Assembly: GCA_002354205.1 (NCBI GenBank)
Contig: DELD01000023.1
Span: 1 to 20,074, forward strand
Direction: 5' to 3'
Source: Micavibrio sp. UBA2705
GTDB taxonomy: Bacteria; Pseudomonadota; Alphaproteobacteria; Micavibrionales; Micavibrionaceae
Length of the DNA stretch: 20,074 bases
The notes beneath the pieces were generated by a model. The model was not told the DNA's origin. It searched no databases and saw only the letters and a list, made by a program, of their open reading frames with translations. Made by a program: the position numbers and the translations under genes. Positions 1 through 7,744 of the stretch are shown in pieces. The number at the start of each line of letters is the position of its first letter. Position 1 is the stretch's first letter.

Positions 1-77
1 GCACTGCTTAGTAAAAAGCAAAATCGTGCTTATACAATATGTTACCGGATAATTATTTAAAATATTGTTAAGGGAAA

Positions 78-170
78 TGGCGGACACGGTGGGATTCGAA
101 CCCACGATGAGAGTACAACCCCCATACTCCCTTAGCAGGGGAGCGCCTTCAGCCACTCGGCCACGTGTCC
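78..170 (-). tRNA. tRNA-Ser (anticodon GCU, reads AGC/AGU)
   Basis: On the minus strand the 5' end GGACACG (170 to 164) pairs perfectly with CGTGTCC (88 to 82), giving a 7-bp acceptor stem. A G discriminator (81) and a genomically encoded CCA (80 to 78) follow. The D-arm region GGCCGAGTGG, an anticodon stem-loop CTCCC-CTGCTAA-GGGAG with anticodon GCT at 136-134, a long variable arm and the T-arm GGTTCGAATCC are all readable. The G discriminator and long variable arm mark it as class II tRNA-Ser. Length is 93 nt with CCA. Confidence 0.97.
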
Positions 171-177
171 TTCCAAT

Positions 178-199
178 AAAGCGAAGCGTTGTTCGCTTT
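178..199. other. Hairpin between the terD-like gene and tRNA-Ser
   Basis: An 8-bp perfect inverted repeat, AAAGCGAA (178-185) and TTCGCTTT (192-199), surrounds a 6-base loop. It ends 8 bases before the tRNA 5' end on the minus strand. It could be a weak terminator for the terD-like transcript, but the T run is short. It could equally be a leader or processing structure of the pre-tRNA. The sequence does not decide between these. Confidence 0.35.
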
Positions 200-211
200 T
201 GAAGTGGAATA

Positions 212-240
212 TAAATATCAGGACAAATCAGTATTGTCTA
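212..240 (-). promoter_or_regulatory. Candidate sigma70-type promoter for tRNA-Ser
   Basis: Read on the minus strand, TAGACA (240-235) matches the -35 consensus at 5 of 6 positions. Exactly 17 bases later comes TATTTA (217-212), a weak -10 matching 3 of 6. Transcription would begin roughly 30-40 bases upstream of the tRNA 5' end. The spacing and -35 are good but the -10 is poor, so this is a suggestion only. Confidence 0.3.
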
Positions 241-253
241 GAGCTAAGATGCA

Positions 254-862
254 TTAAGATGCAATAAATTGGGATAGAAAATCGCCCCAGTTTTCAATTT
301 GTTCATGATCAAGGTAATAGTCGTTGCGGTGAAGCAGCCAAGAGCCGTCTTTCTTACGCGATAAGGTGGCGAAAACGCAGGCGGAATAGTCTTTACCGTC
401 AGGTGAACCGATGTTTAATTCGGTTAGTACTTGGTCGCTCGCTTCATCGGCAAGGCGGATATAAGGCGTTGCAACATCGGAAAAGCCGTGTGCGCTGCCA
501 ACTTCGGCGAGGAAGACAATATGTTGAATATAATCGGGCAGGGCGGTCGGGTCTAGGGTGATGAATTCGTCATCGCCTTCTGCTTCGCCGTGACGACAGT
601 CACCTGAATGGGTGATGTTTTCGGAACGGTCAATATTCTCGCCATCTTCGCCGGTGATAAAGTCCATCAGGGATTTACGCTCATCATAACAATAACAACT
701 CAAATCAAGGTCATAGGTCTCTGTATTGCGTCCTAGGGCAGAATTAAGCTTGTCACTGACTGATGTATCTTCATTTGGATCCCAGCTTAAGCCGCAAACA
801 AGTTTACCTTTGTTTTCTTCTGTTAAGACAAGCGGTGAAGTATCAAGAATAATTGGATTCAT
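254..862 (-). CDS. TerD-family stress/tellurium-resistance domain protein
   Basis: A 202-residue protein with the length and motif order of a single TerD domain. Visible are the early GLSWDP strand (residues 24-29), the DLDLSCYCYD segment (51-60), and the family core HSGDCRHGEAEGDDEFITLD (85-104), rich in the acidic residues that bind calcium in characterised TerD proteins. LP and a hydrophobic strand with FLAEV (117-121) follow. TerD proteins are soluble, bind Ca2+, and are linked to tellurite, oxidative and phage stress; the exact biochemical role is unsettled. The start ATG at 862 has an AGGGGG-type ribosome site about 6 bases upstream. No terA/B/C/Z partner is in view, so it is a lone copy between trmB and a tRNA gene. 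Family assignment is by motif; the physiological role is not inferable. Confidence 0.85.
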   Translation of the reverse strand: MNPIILDTSPLVLTEENKGKLVCGLSWDPNEDTSVSDKLNSALGRNTETYDLDLSCYCYDERKSLMDFITGEDGENIDRSENITHSGDCRHGEAEGDDEFITLDPTALPDYIQHIVFLAEVGSAHGFSDVATPYIRLADEASDQVLTELNIGSPDGKDYSACVFATLSRKKDGSWLLHRNDYYLDHEQIENWGDFLSQFIAS

Positions 863-955
863 AGGAGCCCCCTAAAAATATGATGTGTTTGAATGTTTTA
901 ACAACGCCAAAATATTGTAGCAGAAATGAAGTTAAATAAAAACAAATCCAGGCGG

Positions 956-1690
956 TTATATTTTTTCAAACATCAAATAATTTTGATAGCGCCCCGCATC
1001 GCGGCCTTTATTCTCATAGCGCGTGCTTTCCCAGTCTTTGGGTGTATCTTGCCAGTCGGCTTTGCTGTCTGCTTGCCATTTGAAGCTTGGATGCTGGGCA
1101 GCTTGCATACACATCCATTCTGATAAATATGAAACGTCAGATGTCATGATAAGCTTGCCGCGGCTTTTTAGAACGCGAGCATATTTATCGAGCGTTTCGG
1201 GTCGAACGATGCGGCGCTTATGGTGGCGGTACTTATGCCACGGGTCAGGGTTTAGTATGTAAAGTCCATCAAGTGAATTGTCTTTAATTGAATCAACCAA
1301 TAGCAAGGCATCATCCATATGAACGCGGATGCGATCTGTCGGGATTTCAAGTTCGTAAAGGTCTTTTAAAAAAGCAGACATGCCGTTTATATAAGGCTCG
1401 GCGCCAATATAGTTAATATCAGGGTGCAGAGCCATAACATGGCGTAGATGTTCGCCGCTGCCAAAGCCGATTTCTAGCCATGTTTCTGCGCTGCTATCTG
1501 TAAACAGGCTTGTTGGGTCTAAAGCGGCCTCAGCTTCTAAGGCGCTGCTGGATACTTCAAGCGCTGGCATGAGGGCGTCAAGCGCCTTTTTACGTGCAGG
1601 ACTAAGCGGGCGACCAAGACGGCGGCCGTGGACGTTACGGCGCAAAATGTCTTGTTGTTCTTTATCTATCTGCTCTTGTTCGTGAGGCAT
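956..1690 (-). CDS. trmB: tRNA (guanine-N7)-methyltransferase TrmB
   Basis: Catalyses SAM-dependent m7G formation at position 46 in the variable loop of tRNAs, in the cytoplasm. The 244-residue product has the alphaproteobacterial N-terminal HGRRLGRPLS segment (21-30), SAM motif I EIGFGSGE (73-80), GAEP (96-99), and the family signature NPDPWHKYRHHKRR (147-160). It also has the C-terminal TRYENKGRDAG (223-233), corresponding to the T-x-F/Y-E motif that contacts SAM and RNA. Length is normal. The ATG lies one base after the metK stop (TAA-T-ATG), so it is almost certainly co-transcribed and translationally coupled with metK, which makes its methyl donor. I see no convincing terminator in the 93 bases between its stop and the terD-like gene. 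Confidence 0.97.
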   Translation of the reverse strand: MPHEQEQIDKEQQDILRRNVHGRRLGRPLSPARKKALDALMPALEVSSSALEAEAALDPTSLFTDSSAETWLEIGFGSGEHLRHVMALHPDINYIGAEPYINGMSAFLKDLYELEIPTDRIRVHMDDALLLVDSIKDNSLDGLYILNPDPWHKYRHHKRRIVRPETLDKYARVLKSRGKLIMTSDVSYLSEWMCMQAAQHPSFKWQADSKADWQDTPKDWESTRYENKGRDAGRYQNYLMFEKI

Positions 1691-1691
1691 A

Positions 1692-2864
1692 TTAAACGAG
1701 CGCTTTTTTTAATGGTTCAACAAGGTCAAGTTTTTCCCATGAGAAACTGCCATCTTCGCGTGGCTTGCGGCCAAAGTGACCATAGGATGATGTCACTTCA
1801 TAAATCGGCTTGTTCAGCTGTAAATGTTCTCTTATGCCGCGTGGACTAAGGTCGATGACTTTATCAATCGCCTTTACAATGCTTGCCTCATTAACTGTAC
1901 CTGTCCCCATTGTGTTGGCATAGATTGATAATGGGCGCGATACGCCAATTGCGTATGATAGCTGGATAGTACATTTTTCAGCGAATCCAGCGGCGACAAT
2001 GTTTTTCGCAAGGTAACGCGCCGCATAAGCGGCAGAGCGGTCAACCTTTGTTGGGTCTTTACCTGAAAACGCGCCGCCGCCATGTGGCGCTGCGCCGCCA
2101 TAGGTATCAACAATGATTTTACGGCCTGTAAGGCCAGCATCACTTACAGGGCCGCCAATAACGAAGCGGCCTGTTGGGTTGACGTATATTTTATCAGCTT
2201 CTGGCATCCAGCCATTAGGCAACACTTTTTCAATGTAAGGCATGACTATGTCACGAACATCATTTTGTGAAAGGTGTGCGGCGTGCTGCGTAGAGAGAAC
2301 AACGCAGTTTGCGCCGACAGGTTTGCCATCACGGTATTCTAATGTGACTTGTGACTTTGCATCAGGGCCAAGGCCTGAATTTGGGTCAGAGTGGCGTAGT
2401 TCAGCTAGCTCGCGCAATATGTGGTGAGAGTATTGCAGTGTGGCGGGCATGTATTGTTCTGTTTCATTGGTCGCGTAACCGAACATTATGCCTTGGTCGC
2501 CAGCGCCTTCTTCTTTATCGCCTGCCGCATCAACGCCAACAGCAATATCTGCAGATTGATTATGGGTGCGGATATCAACTTCAATGTCTTTCCAGTGGAA
2601 ATTATCTTGTTCGTAGCCGATCGCTTTTACCGCAGCGCGAACTTCTGCGTCAATCGTCTGTTTTGATACGTCTTGTGCGCAGCGCGTCTCACCAATAACG
2701 CCAACATAGTTTTTTGTGCATACGGTTTCTATGGCTGTGCGGGCTTCGGAGTCTAATTTTAAATACACATCAACAAGGCGATCAGATATACGGTCGCATA
2801 TTTTGTCTGGGTGACCTTCTGAAACTGATTCAGATGTGAAGATATAGTCTTTAAAATTGTCCAT
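1692..2864 (-). CDS. metK: S-adenosylmethionine synthetase (methionine adenosyltransferase)
   Basis: Makes SAM from methionine and ATP, releasing phosphate and pyrophosphate; cytoplasmic and essential in most bacteria. The 390-residue product is full length and shows GHPDKICDRISD near residues 17-28 (ATP/Mg site), the GAGDQGIMFGYA hexapeptide-loop motif (120-131) and the P-loop-like GGGAFSGKD (262-270). The Arg in CDRISD, where many other bacteria have Gln, is common in Alphaproteobacteria. The ATG at 2864 is preceded by GAGAGA at suitable spacing. It is followed after one base by trmB. An intrinsic hairpin with a T run lies only about 40 bases upstream, after the XRE gene. metK therefore either has a promoter hidden in this short region or depends on read-through. 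I recognised no known SAM riboswitch in the 104-base upstream gap. Confidence 0.98.
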   Translation of the reverse strand: MDNFKDYIFTSESVSEGHPDKICDRISDRLVDVYLKLDSEARTAIETVCTKNYVGVIGETRCAQDVSKQTIDAEVRAAVKAIGYEQDNFHWKDIEVDIRTHNQSADIAVGVDAAGDKEEGAGDQGIMFGYATNETEQYMPATLQYSHHILRELAELRHSDPNSGLGPDAKSQVTLEYRDGKPVGANCVVLSTQHAAHLSQNDVRDIVMPYIEKVLPNGWMPEADKIYVNPTGRFVIGGPVSDAGLTGRKIIVDTYGGAAPHGGGAFSGKDPTKVDRSAAYAARYLAKNIVAAGFAEKCTIQLSYAIGVSRPLSIYANTMGTGTVNEASIVKAIDKVIDLSPRGIREHLQLNKPIYEVTSSYGHFGRKPREDGSFSWEKLDLVEPLKKALV

Positions 2865-2899
2865 AATGTCTCTCGTAAATAATAATGAGAAAGAAGTAT

Positions 2900-2932
2900 A
2901 AAAAAAAATACGGCAAAAATCACCGTATTTTT
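2900..2932 (-). terminator. Intrinsic terminator or attenuator between XRE gene and metK
   Basis: On the minus strand AAAAATACGG (2932-2923) pairs with CCGTATTTTT (2913-2904) around a 9-base loop, and the T run continues to 2900, nine T in a row. The plus strand also ends in five T, so it could work in both directions. Its place 36 nt downstream of the regulator stop fits a terminator; being only 36 nt upstream of the metK ATG also fits attenuation of metK. Confidence 0.75.
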
Positions 2933-2968
2933 AATGTAATGCACGATTTAAATAAGTTTGTCGTTTAT

Positions 2969-3412
2969 TTATTTATCATCATCGGCAACGTGTTTAGAAA
3001 CTTGCTTCATCATTTTGACAAAATCTTTGCGGATTTTCTCATCGCTGATGGAGTAGTAGACCTTGATAAGGTCGAGGGTTTCTTTTTCATTCATAATGTC
3101 TTTCTTGGCGGTGTAGCTCGCTTGACCGCTTTCTGACAGACCGTTTGGTTTCTTGAAATTATCATTATAGCCTTCAAAGAAATGAGACACTTCTGTATCT
3201 AAAATTTCGCCTATTTGGTAAAGGCGGCTGGCGCTTACACGATTACGTCCAGTTTCATATTTTTGAATTTGCTGAAACGTGAGCTCAAGAGAATCTGCGA
3301 GCTTCTCTTGTGAGACACCTAACATGGTTCTTCTTTGACGGATTTTTGACCCTACATGCACATCAACAGGGTGAGGTGTACTTACTGTAGGCTTTTTAAT
3401 GTCAGCGTTCAT
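2969..3412 (-). CDS. XRE/Cro-CI family helix-turn-helix regulator
   Basis: A 147-residue cytoplasmic DNA-binding protein. Residues about 17-80 form an XRE-type HTH: VGSKIRQRRTMLGVSQEKLA, then LTFQQIQKYETGRNRVSASRL (split here by the turn), ending in LDTEVSHFFEG. A C-terminal helical tail of about 60 residues ends in charged DDDK. The frame stays open to an ATG at 3493, but I chose 3412 because family members begin MNADIKKP-like immediately before the HTH, and an AAGGAG lies 12 bases upstream of this ATG; the spacing is slightly long. Regulators of this type sit between lnt and metK in many Alphaproteobacteria. The target is unknown; control of metK or of its own cluster is inference from position. 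Confidence 0.9.
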   Translation of the reverse strand: MNADIKKPTVSTPHPVDVHVGSKIRQRRTMLGVSQEKLADSLELTFQQIQKYETGRNRVSASRLYQIGEILDTEVSHFFEGYNDNFKKPNGLSESGQASYTAKKDIMNEKETLDLIKVYYSISDEKIRKDFVKMMKQVSKHVADDDK

Positions 3413-3533
3413 AATACTCAGATACTCCTTGATTATATTGCGGCAGCACTTTCGCTGCGTGTCTTTTATATTTTTATTCGCCGCAGAGTACAACTATCTT
3501 TATGGCTATTGAAGCGTTATTTTTCTGCGAGCT

Positions 3534-5111
3534 TTATGCCTTTTTATAACCATTAAGCACTATAATAGCAAGCAGTGGCAGCCATGTTAATAACATTACA
3601 ACCCATAGGCCTAGCCGTGTGTAGAAGGAAGCATTTGAATTGTCTAATGAAATGCTTGCTGCCGCTGCGCCCTTATTTTCTAAATTAGCCTTTGCTAACA
3701 CTCTACCTTGCGGTGATATAATTGCGCTGATCCCTTTATTTGCAGCGCGGAAAACATGTGCGTTGTTCTCAATTGCGCGGATCAATGCTATACTTTGGTG
3801 TTGGTAAGGCCCCGATGAATTACCGTACCAACCGTCATTTGTAAGGTGAATGATGGCGTTTTTATGTTGTGCTTGCGCATCCCACGGCGATTCATTGAGC
3901 GTCATTTCATTGGGGAATATTATTTCGTAGCAAATCTTAGGCATAAACTTTAGGCCGTTACCTACTGTAAATATTTCGCTGCCATTTCCTTTTTGGAAGC
4001 CGTTAAAGCCAGTGACCGTTTTTAAGGGAATAAGCTTTTGGAACGGAATATATTCACCAAAGGGAACAAGGTGCGTTTTCACGTATTGGTGAATGTTTTT
4101 ACCGTTTTTATCTATATATAGGGCTGCGTTTTGATAGTTATATTTGCGCTCGGCTCTGTTAATTTCGCGGGTCAATGCACCGGTTATTAAGCTTACATCG
4201 TATTTTTGGTTCTCTGTCAGCTGCGCCATAAGATCAGGAAAGAAATTATCTTGTTCTGTGCTGTGATACGATAATGCCGTTTCAGGCCAGACGAGCAGGA
4301 TAGGTAGCGTTTTGTCAGGAGCGTAACGGATAGCATCTTCACTGGTTTGCACCAGTTTTTCCATGTTCTTTTTTGCGTATAGCGGGTTCCATTTCTCACT
4401 TTGTGGGATGTTTGGCTGAACAGTGATGACATGGATGCTTGGCGGATTTTTCACGGGGGCATTTTGTAGAGTTACATAGCCAAAGAGGATGTTGCTGGCA
4501 CACAGGACGCAAGCAAGGCTAAGGGCTATAAATCGTTGGCGCTTTATTGGTGTATATAGGCCGTAACCTATAAAAGCGCTGATGATTAAGATCAGCCAGG
4601 TCATGCCTAATAACCCTATGACGGAGGCGAGCTGTATAGCCGGCAAAAAATTGCTCCATGTTGTGCCAAGCAAGTTCCATGGAAAGCCAGTGAATAAAAA
4701 ACTGCGTGCAAGCTCAGCGATCATGATGCTCTGCGTAAAGCAGATAAGCCTTGAAAACGGGCTGGCGTCTTTGCCGAGTAGTTTTAAGGTGAGGGTGGCT
4801 GAGAGTGCATAAAACAGAGCGAGGCCTGCGGGAAGCGCGAAAACGGCAAGCGGCCATGCCCATTTATAATCATTCCCTTCAACCAGCAGCGCATTGCCAA
4901 TCCAGTAAAGCCCTGTAAGGAAAAATCCTAATGCAAAGTTATAGGCGTAAAATGCTGGTTTTTTTGGCGCAAAGCGCAAAAAGCCGTAAAAAAAAGCGAT
5001 CAGAATAATTAGAGTGAGAATGAAGCTGTTTATGGGCGGTAAGCATAACCCCGCAGCGCCGCCGAGTATGAAGGCTACAAAATAAGGGGAGATTATGACG
5101 GCTTTAAGCAT
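3534..5111 (-). CDS. lnt: Apolipoprotein N-acyltransferase Lnt
   Basis: Inner-membrane enzyme that adds the third acyl chain to the N-terminal cysteine of apolipoproteins, finishing lipoprotein maturation before Lol sorting. The 525-residue product is of normal length. Several hydrophobic membrane segments fill residues 1-215, a nitrilase-type periplasmic domain spans about 225-490, and a final membrane helix lies near 500-520. The catalytic triad is visible: Glu277 in VWPETALSY, Lys345 in YVKTHLVPFGEYIPF and Cys394 in KICYEIIFP. TNDGWYGNSSGPYQHQ (424-439) is also conserved. The start is 11 bases after the corC-like stop, in the usual ybeZ-ybeY-ybeX-lnt order. Confidence 0.97.
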   Translation of the reverse strand: MLKAVIISPYFVAFILGGAAGLCLPPINSFILTLIILIAFFYGFLRFAPKKPAFYAYNFALGFFLTGLYWIGNALLVEGNDYKWAWPLAVFALPAGLALFYALSATLTLKLLGKDASPFSRLICFTQSIMIAELARSFLFTGFPWNLLGTTWSNFLPAIQLASVIGLLGMTWLILIISAFIGYGLYTPIKRQRFIALSLACVLCASNILFGYVTLQNAPVKNPPSIHVITVQPNIPQSEKWNPLYAKKNMEKLVQTSEDAIRYAPDKTLPILLVWPETALSYHSTEQDNFFPDLMAQLTENQKYDVSLITGALTREINRAERKYNYQNAALYIDKNGKNIHQYVKTHLVPFGEYIPFQKLIPLKTVTGFNGFQKGNGSEIFTVGNGLKFMPKICYEIIFPNEMTLNESPWDAQAQHKNAIIHLTNDGWYGNSSGPYQHQSIALIRAIENNAHVFRAANKGISAIISPQGRVLAKANLENKGAAAASISLDNSNASFYTRLGLWVVMLLTWLPLLAIIVLNGYKKA

Positions 5112-5122
5112 TTTGACGAGCT

Positions 5123-6076
5123 TTAATTATTGAGTTTTCTTATGCGTACGCGGCTAATGCGTCTTGGGTCAGCATCAATGATTTCAAAAATGATACCGTT
5201 ACGGCGGTCTCTTAATACTTCACCGCGTGCAGGCACACGGCCAATCTTATTTGTAATATAACCGCCAAGCGTATCGATGTCATCAAGTTCGTCTTCGCTG
5301 CCGAGGGTGATTTTGGTGACTTCCATAAGGTCGTCTAATTCAATGCGGGCATCGGCAATTATCGATGAATCCTCAGGTTTTATAACAAGCTCAGGTTCTT
5401 TTTCTGTGTCAAACTCGTCGCTAATTTCACCAACTATGGCTTCGGTTATGTCCTCAATGGTGACAAGGCCGTCAATACCGCCAAATTCATCAATAACTAA
5501 CGCCATATGCAGCTTTGTTTGCTTCATCTGTAACAATAAATCGAGAACGGGTAGGGCTGGAGATAATATAGGCAATTCACGGACGATAGTATTGATATCG
5601 AAACTATCGTCATTTAGATCTCTGTTGAGTAAATCCTTTAAGTGGATAAAGCCAAAGGTATTATCAAGATTGTCTCTGTATACAGGAATACGGCTATGCT
5701 GTTTTTCTAAGATAATGTTGATGATATCGCGATAGTTGCTGTCGACATCAATGGCAATAATATCAACGCGGGGAACCATGACATCATAAACTGTCATGTC
5801 GCGCAGTTTTAAGACGTTACTGATAAGGTCACGTTCATTACGTGCGGCATAGTCTAATTTGTCATCATCATGATTGTCATCAATGAAATCAGCAAGGGCT
5901 TCACGAATGTCTCCCTGCTTGAGGATTTTTTTTGTAATAGATGAGAAAAAACCGTTTTTCTTTGGTTTGATTTCTACTGCGCCGGTGTCGTTATTCGTAC
6001 TGGCATCTGGCGTGTCATTTTCTGGAAGGTCTTCAATAGCCTTACCAGATGGAGCTGACGGGGATATATTTTGCAT
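5123..6076 (-). CDS. CorC/HlyC-type CBS-domain protein (YbeX-like)
   Basis: A 317-residue soluble protein of the CorC/YbeX family. Residues 1-60 are a low-complexity acidic tail. Two CBS domains follow: the first from about 97 (VYDVMVPRVDIIAID) to 150 with HSRIPVYRDNLDNTFG, the second about 165-220 with MALVIDEFGGIDGLVTIEDI. A CorC_HlyC transporter-associated domain occupies about 235-315 (DTLGGYITNKIGRVPARGE). There is no DUF21 membrane domain, so it resembles CorC/YbeX rather than the membrane-bound CNNM-like relatives. CorC was linked to magnesium/cobalt efflux with CorA; YbeX has been connected to ribosome metabolism. The annotation 'hemolysin' for this family is historical. It lies between ybeY (25-base gap) and lnt (11-base gap). 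Confidence 0.93.
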   Translation of the reverse strand: MQNISPSAPSGKAIEDLPENDTPDASTNNDTGAVEIKPKKNGFFSSITKKILKQGDIREALADFIDDNHDDDKLDYAARNERDLISNVLKLRDMTVYDVMVPRVDIIAIDVDSNYRDIINIILEKQHSRIPVYRDNLDNTFGFIHLKDLLNRDLNDDSFDINTIVRELPILSPALPVLDLLLQMKQTKLHMALVIDEFGGIDGLVTIEDITEAIVGEISDEFDTEKEPELVIKPEDSSIIADARIELDDLMEVTKITLGSEDELDDIDTLGGYITNKIGRVPARGEVLRDRRNGIIFEIIDADPRRISRVRIRKLNN

Positions 6077-6101
6077 TTTTTTCTATATTCTCACTAAATA
6101 T

Positions 6102-6659
6102 CTATAATTCTGTATACATCGTTTCATATGGGTTGGCAATATTTATGCGCCCTAAGATTGTGATCTCTAAAGCTTCCATTATTTCGGCTTCATCGTTATC
6201 TATGTGGTCATAGCCGAGCAAGTGCAAAAAACCATGAATAAACATGTGCAGTGCGTGGTCTTTGAACGTTTTCTTTTGGGTGATGCTTTCTTGCTTTACG
6301 GTATCATAAGCAATGAATATGTCGCCAACGGGCACATTAACGCCAGCGGGGATCATATCGGTTTCTTCGAGCAAATCATCAAACTGTGGAAATGAAAGGA
6401 CATTGGTCGCTTTATCTTTATCGCGCCATTCCTGATTGATACTACGTATGAACGGATCATCACATAGGGTTAAGCTTATTTCGTAAGGCTTTGCCATGAC
6501 ATGTAATGTATGATCTGTCGGGAGGGCGCGCTCTATGGCGCGGAGCGCGTGGTAAAAGTCTTGCTCCGAGACAACATCATGCCAACGCTCGTCTTCAACG
6601 TTGCATTCAATGGTGTTAAGGTCGTTATACGAATTATCGTGCATTGCGGTCATATGCAT
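6102..6659 (-). CDS. ybeY: Endoribonuclease YbeY (16S rRNA maturation)
   Basis: Zinc-dependent single-strand endoribonuclease involved in 16S rRNA 3' maturation and ribosome quality control. The 185-residue product carries the UPF0054 signature HGFLHLLGYDH with His142, His146 and His152 as metal ligands. Upstream are NVLSFP (86-91) and VGDIFIA (111-117). It is longer than the E. coli protein mainly through a ~35-residue N-terminal stretch. The ATG at 6659 overlaps the end of phoH by 26 bases; ATGs at 6653 and 6644 are in-frame alternatives with shorter overlap. An AAGG lies about 10 bases upstream of 6659. The overlap implies translational coupling with phoH. Confidence 0.96.
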   Translation of the reverse strand: MHMTAMHDNSYNDLNTIECNVEDERWHDVVSEQDFYHALRAIERALPTDHTLHVMAKPYEISLTLCDDPFIRSINQEWRDKDKATNVLSFPQFDDLLEETDMIPAGVNVPVGDIFIAYDTVKQESITQKKTFKDHALHMFIHGFLHLLGYDHIDNDEAEIMEALEITILGRINIANPYETMYTEL

Positions 6660-7716
6660 CCAATACGCGCCTTACCATTTGGTGGCGAACAACATCTTGG
6701 TTCGTAAATGTTGTAAAAGCCGTGCCTTCAATGCCTTCTAGGATAACAATTGCTTCTGTCAGCCCTGATACTTGCCCAGGGGGAAGGTCAGTTTGATGTG
6801 GGTCGCCATTGACGACCATGCGGCTGTTTTCACCCATACGGCTTAGAAACATTTTCATCTGCGCCGAAGTGGTGTTTTGCGCTTCATCAAGCAAAACAAA
6901 AGCATTGGCAAGTGTACGGCCACGCATAAAGGCCAGTGGCGCGATTTCAATATCGCCGCGTTCAATGAGTTTTTCTGTTTTTTCAAGGCCGATAAAGTCA
7001 TAAAGTGCGTCATAAATAGGCTGAATATAGGGGTCAACTTTTTCTCTTAGATCCCCAGGGAGAAAGCCTAGCTTTTCGCCCGCTTCAACGGCGGGACGGC
7101 AAAATACCATGCGATCAACGATTTTGCGCTCATACATTTCAACGGCAATACCCACAGCAAGGTAGGTTTTACCTGTACCCGCAGGACCAACGCCAAAAAC
7201 GAGCTCCTTGCTTTTGAGCGAGTCTATATATTTAGACTGCATCGGGGTGCGCGCCGCGATTTTCTTTTTATGGGTGATGATTTCAGCGGGTTTACCGCCT
7301 TTATTCTCAGTAGGTTTATCGTCATTTTTTTTATGAGTATCTGTTGTCTGTGTATTCATGGCGGCATCCTTTTCATCCTCTGCATCAGCTTTGGCAAAGC
7401 GGATCGCAGCATAAATATCTTGGCTTGAAATATGTTCTTTTTTTTGTAACGTGTCCCAGAGTTTGCAGATAATAAGATCCGCAAATTGGACGTTTTCGTG
7501 ATCGCCTGAAATGCAAATCACGTTTCCGCGGTCAGCAATGCTGACATCTAATTCTTTTTCTAACAGGCTGATATGCTCGTTTTGTTGACCGTAAAGGCCC
7601 CGTAGCAATTGGTTGTCATCAAACTCCAGACATAGCGCATTGCCTGCTTGTGAATGTTTGATGTTATTTAAAACGTCTGTTTTTTCGCTCATATAAGGTA
7701 AGTATCTCAAATACAT
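6634..7716 (-). CDS. PhoH-like ATPase (YbeZ family)
   Basis: Cytoplasmic P-loop NTPase of the PhoH/YbeZ family, thought to act with YbeY in RNA metabolism. The 360-residue product has an N-terminal KH-like segment with the LYGQQNEHISLLE motif (41-53). A charged, Lys-rich linker (about 115-150) follows, then the PhoH ATPase domain with Walker A GPAGTGKT (177-184), Walker B FVLLDEAQN (273-281) and GDPHQTDLP (304-312). The start is uncertain: neither ATG 7716 nor the internal ATG 7692 (MSEKTD, giving 352 residues) has a clear ribosome site. It follows miaB after 28 bases and overlaps ybeY by 26. Confidence 0.95.
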   Translation of the reverse strand: MYLRYLPYMSEKTDVLNNIKHSQAGNALCLEFDDNQLLRGLYGQQNEHISLLEKELDVSIADRGNVICISGDHENVQFADLIICKLWDTLQKKEHISSQDIYAAIRFAKADAEDEKDAAMNTQTTDTHKKNDDKPTENKGGKPAEIITHKKKIAARTPMQSKYIDSLKSKELVFGVGPAGTGKTYLAVGIAVEMYERKIVDRMVFCRPAVEAGEKLGFLPGDLREKVDPYIQPIYDALYDFIGLEKTEKLIERGDIEIAPLAFMRGRTLANAFVLLDEAQNTTSAQMKMFLSRMGENSRMVVNGDPHQTDLPPGQVSGLTEAIVILEGIEGTAFTTFTNQDVVRHQMVRRVLDAYDRNAR

Positions 7717-7744
7717 ATTAAAACTGCATTAAGATTAGCCGAGT

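Noticed and set aside
1..77. Terminator for tRNA-Ser downstream of its 3' end
   Set aside because: The stretch is AT-rich with only short, weak inverted repeats and no stem followed by a T run on the minus strand.
2351..2698. 115-codon plus-strand open frame inside metK
   Set aside because: It is a shadow of the conserved metK frame, with a composition (Gln, Arg, Leu-rich) typical of antisense translation and no family motif.
2865..2968. Known SAM riboswitch (SAM-II, SAM/SAH or SAM-V type) upstream of metK
   Set aside because: The only clear structure is one terminator-like hairpin. I could not match the pseudoknot cores of these riboswitches by eye.
3413..3493. Upstream extension of the XRE gene to an ATG at 3493 (27 more residues)
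   Set aside because: The extra residues do not look like the family N-terminus, and AAGGAG lies inside that stretch, 12 bases before the ATG at 3412, which gives the expected MNADIKKP start.
5277..5735. 152-codon open frame on the plus strand inside the corC-like gene
   Set aside because: It is antisense to a well-supported CBS-domain gene, very Ser-rich as expected of a shadow frame, and shows no recognisable domain.
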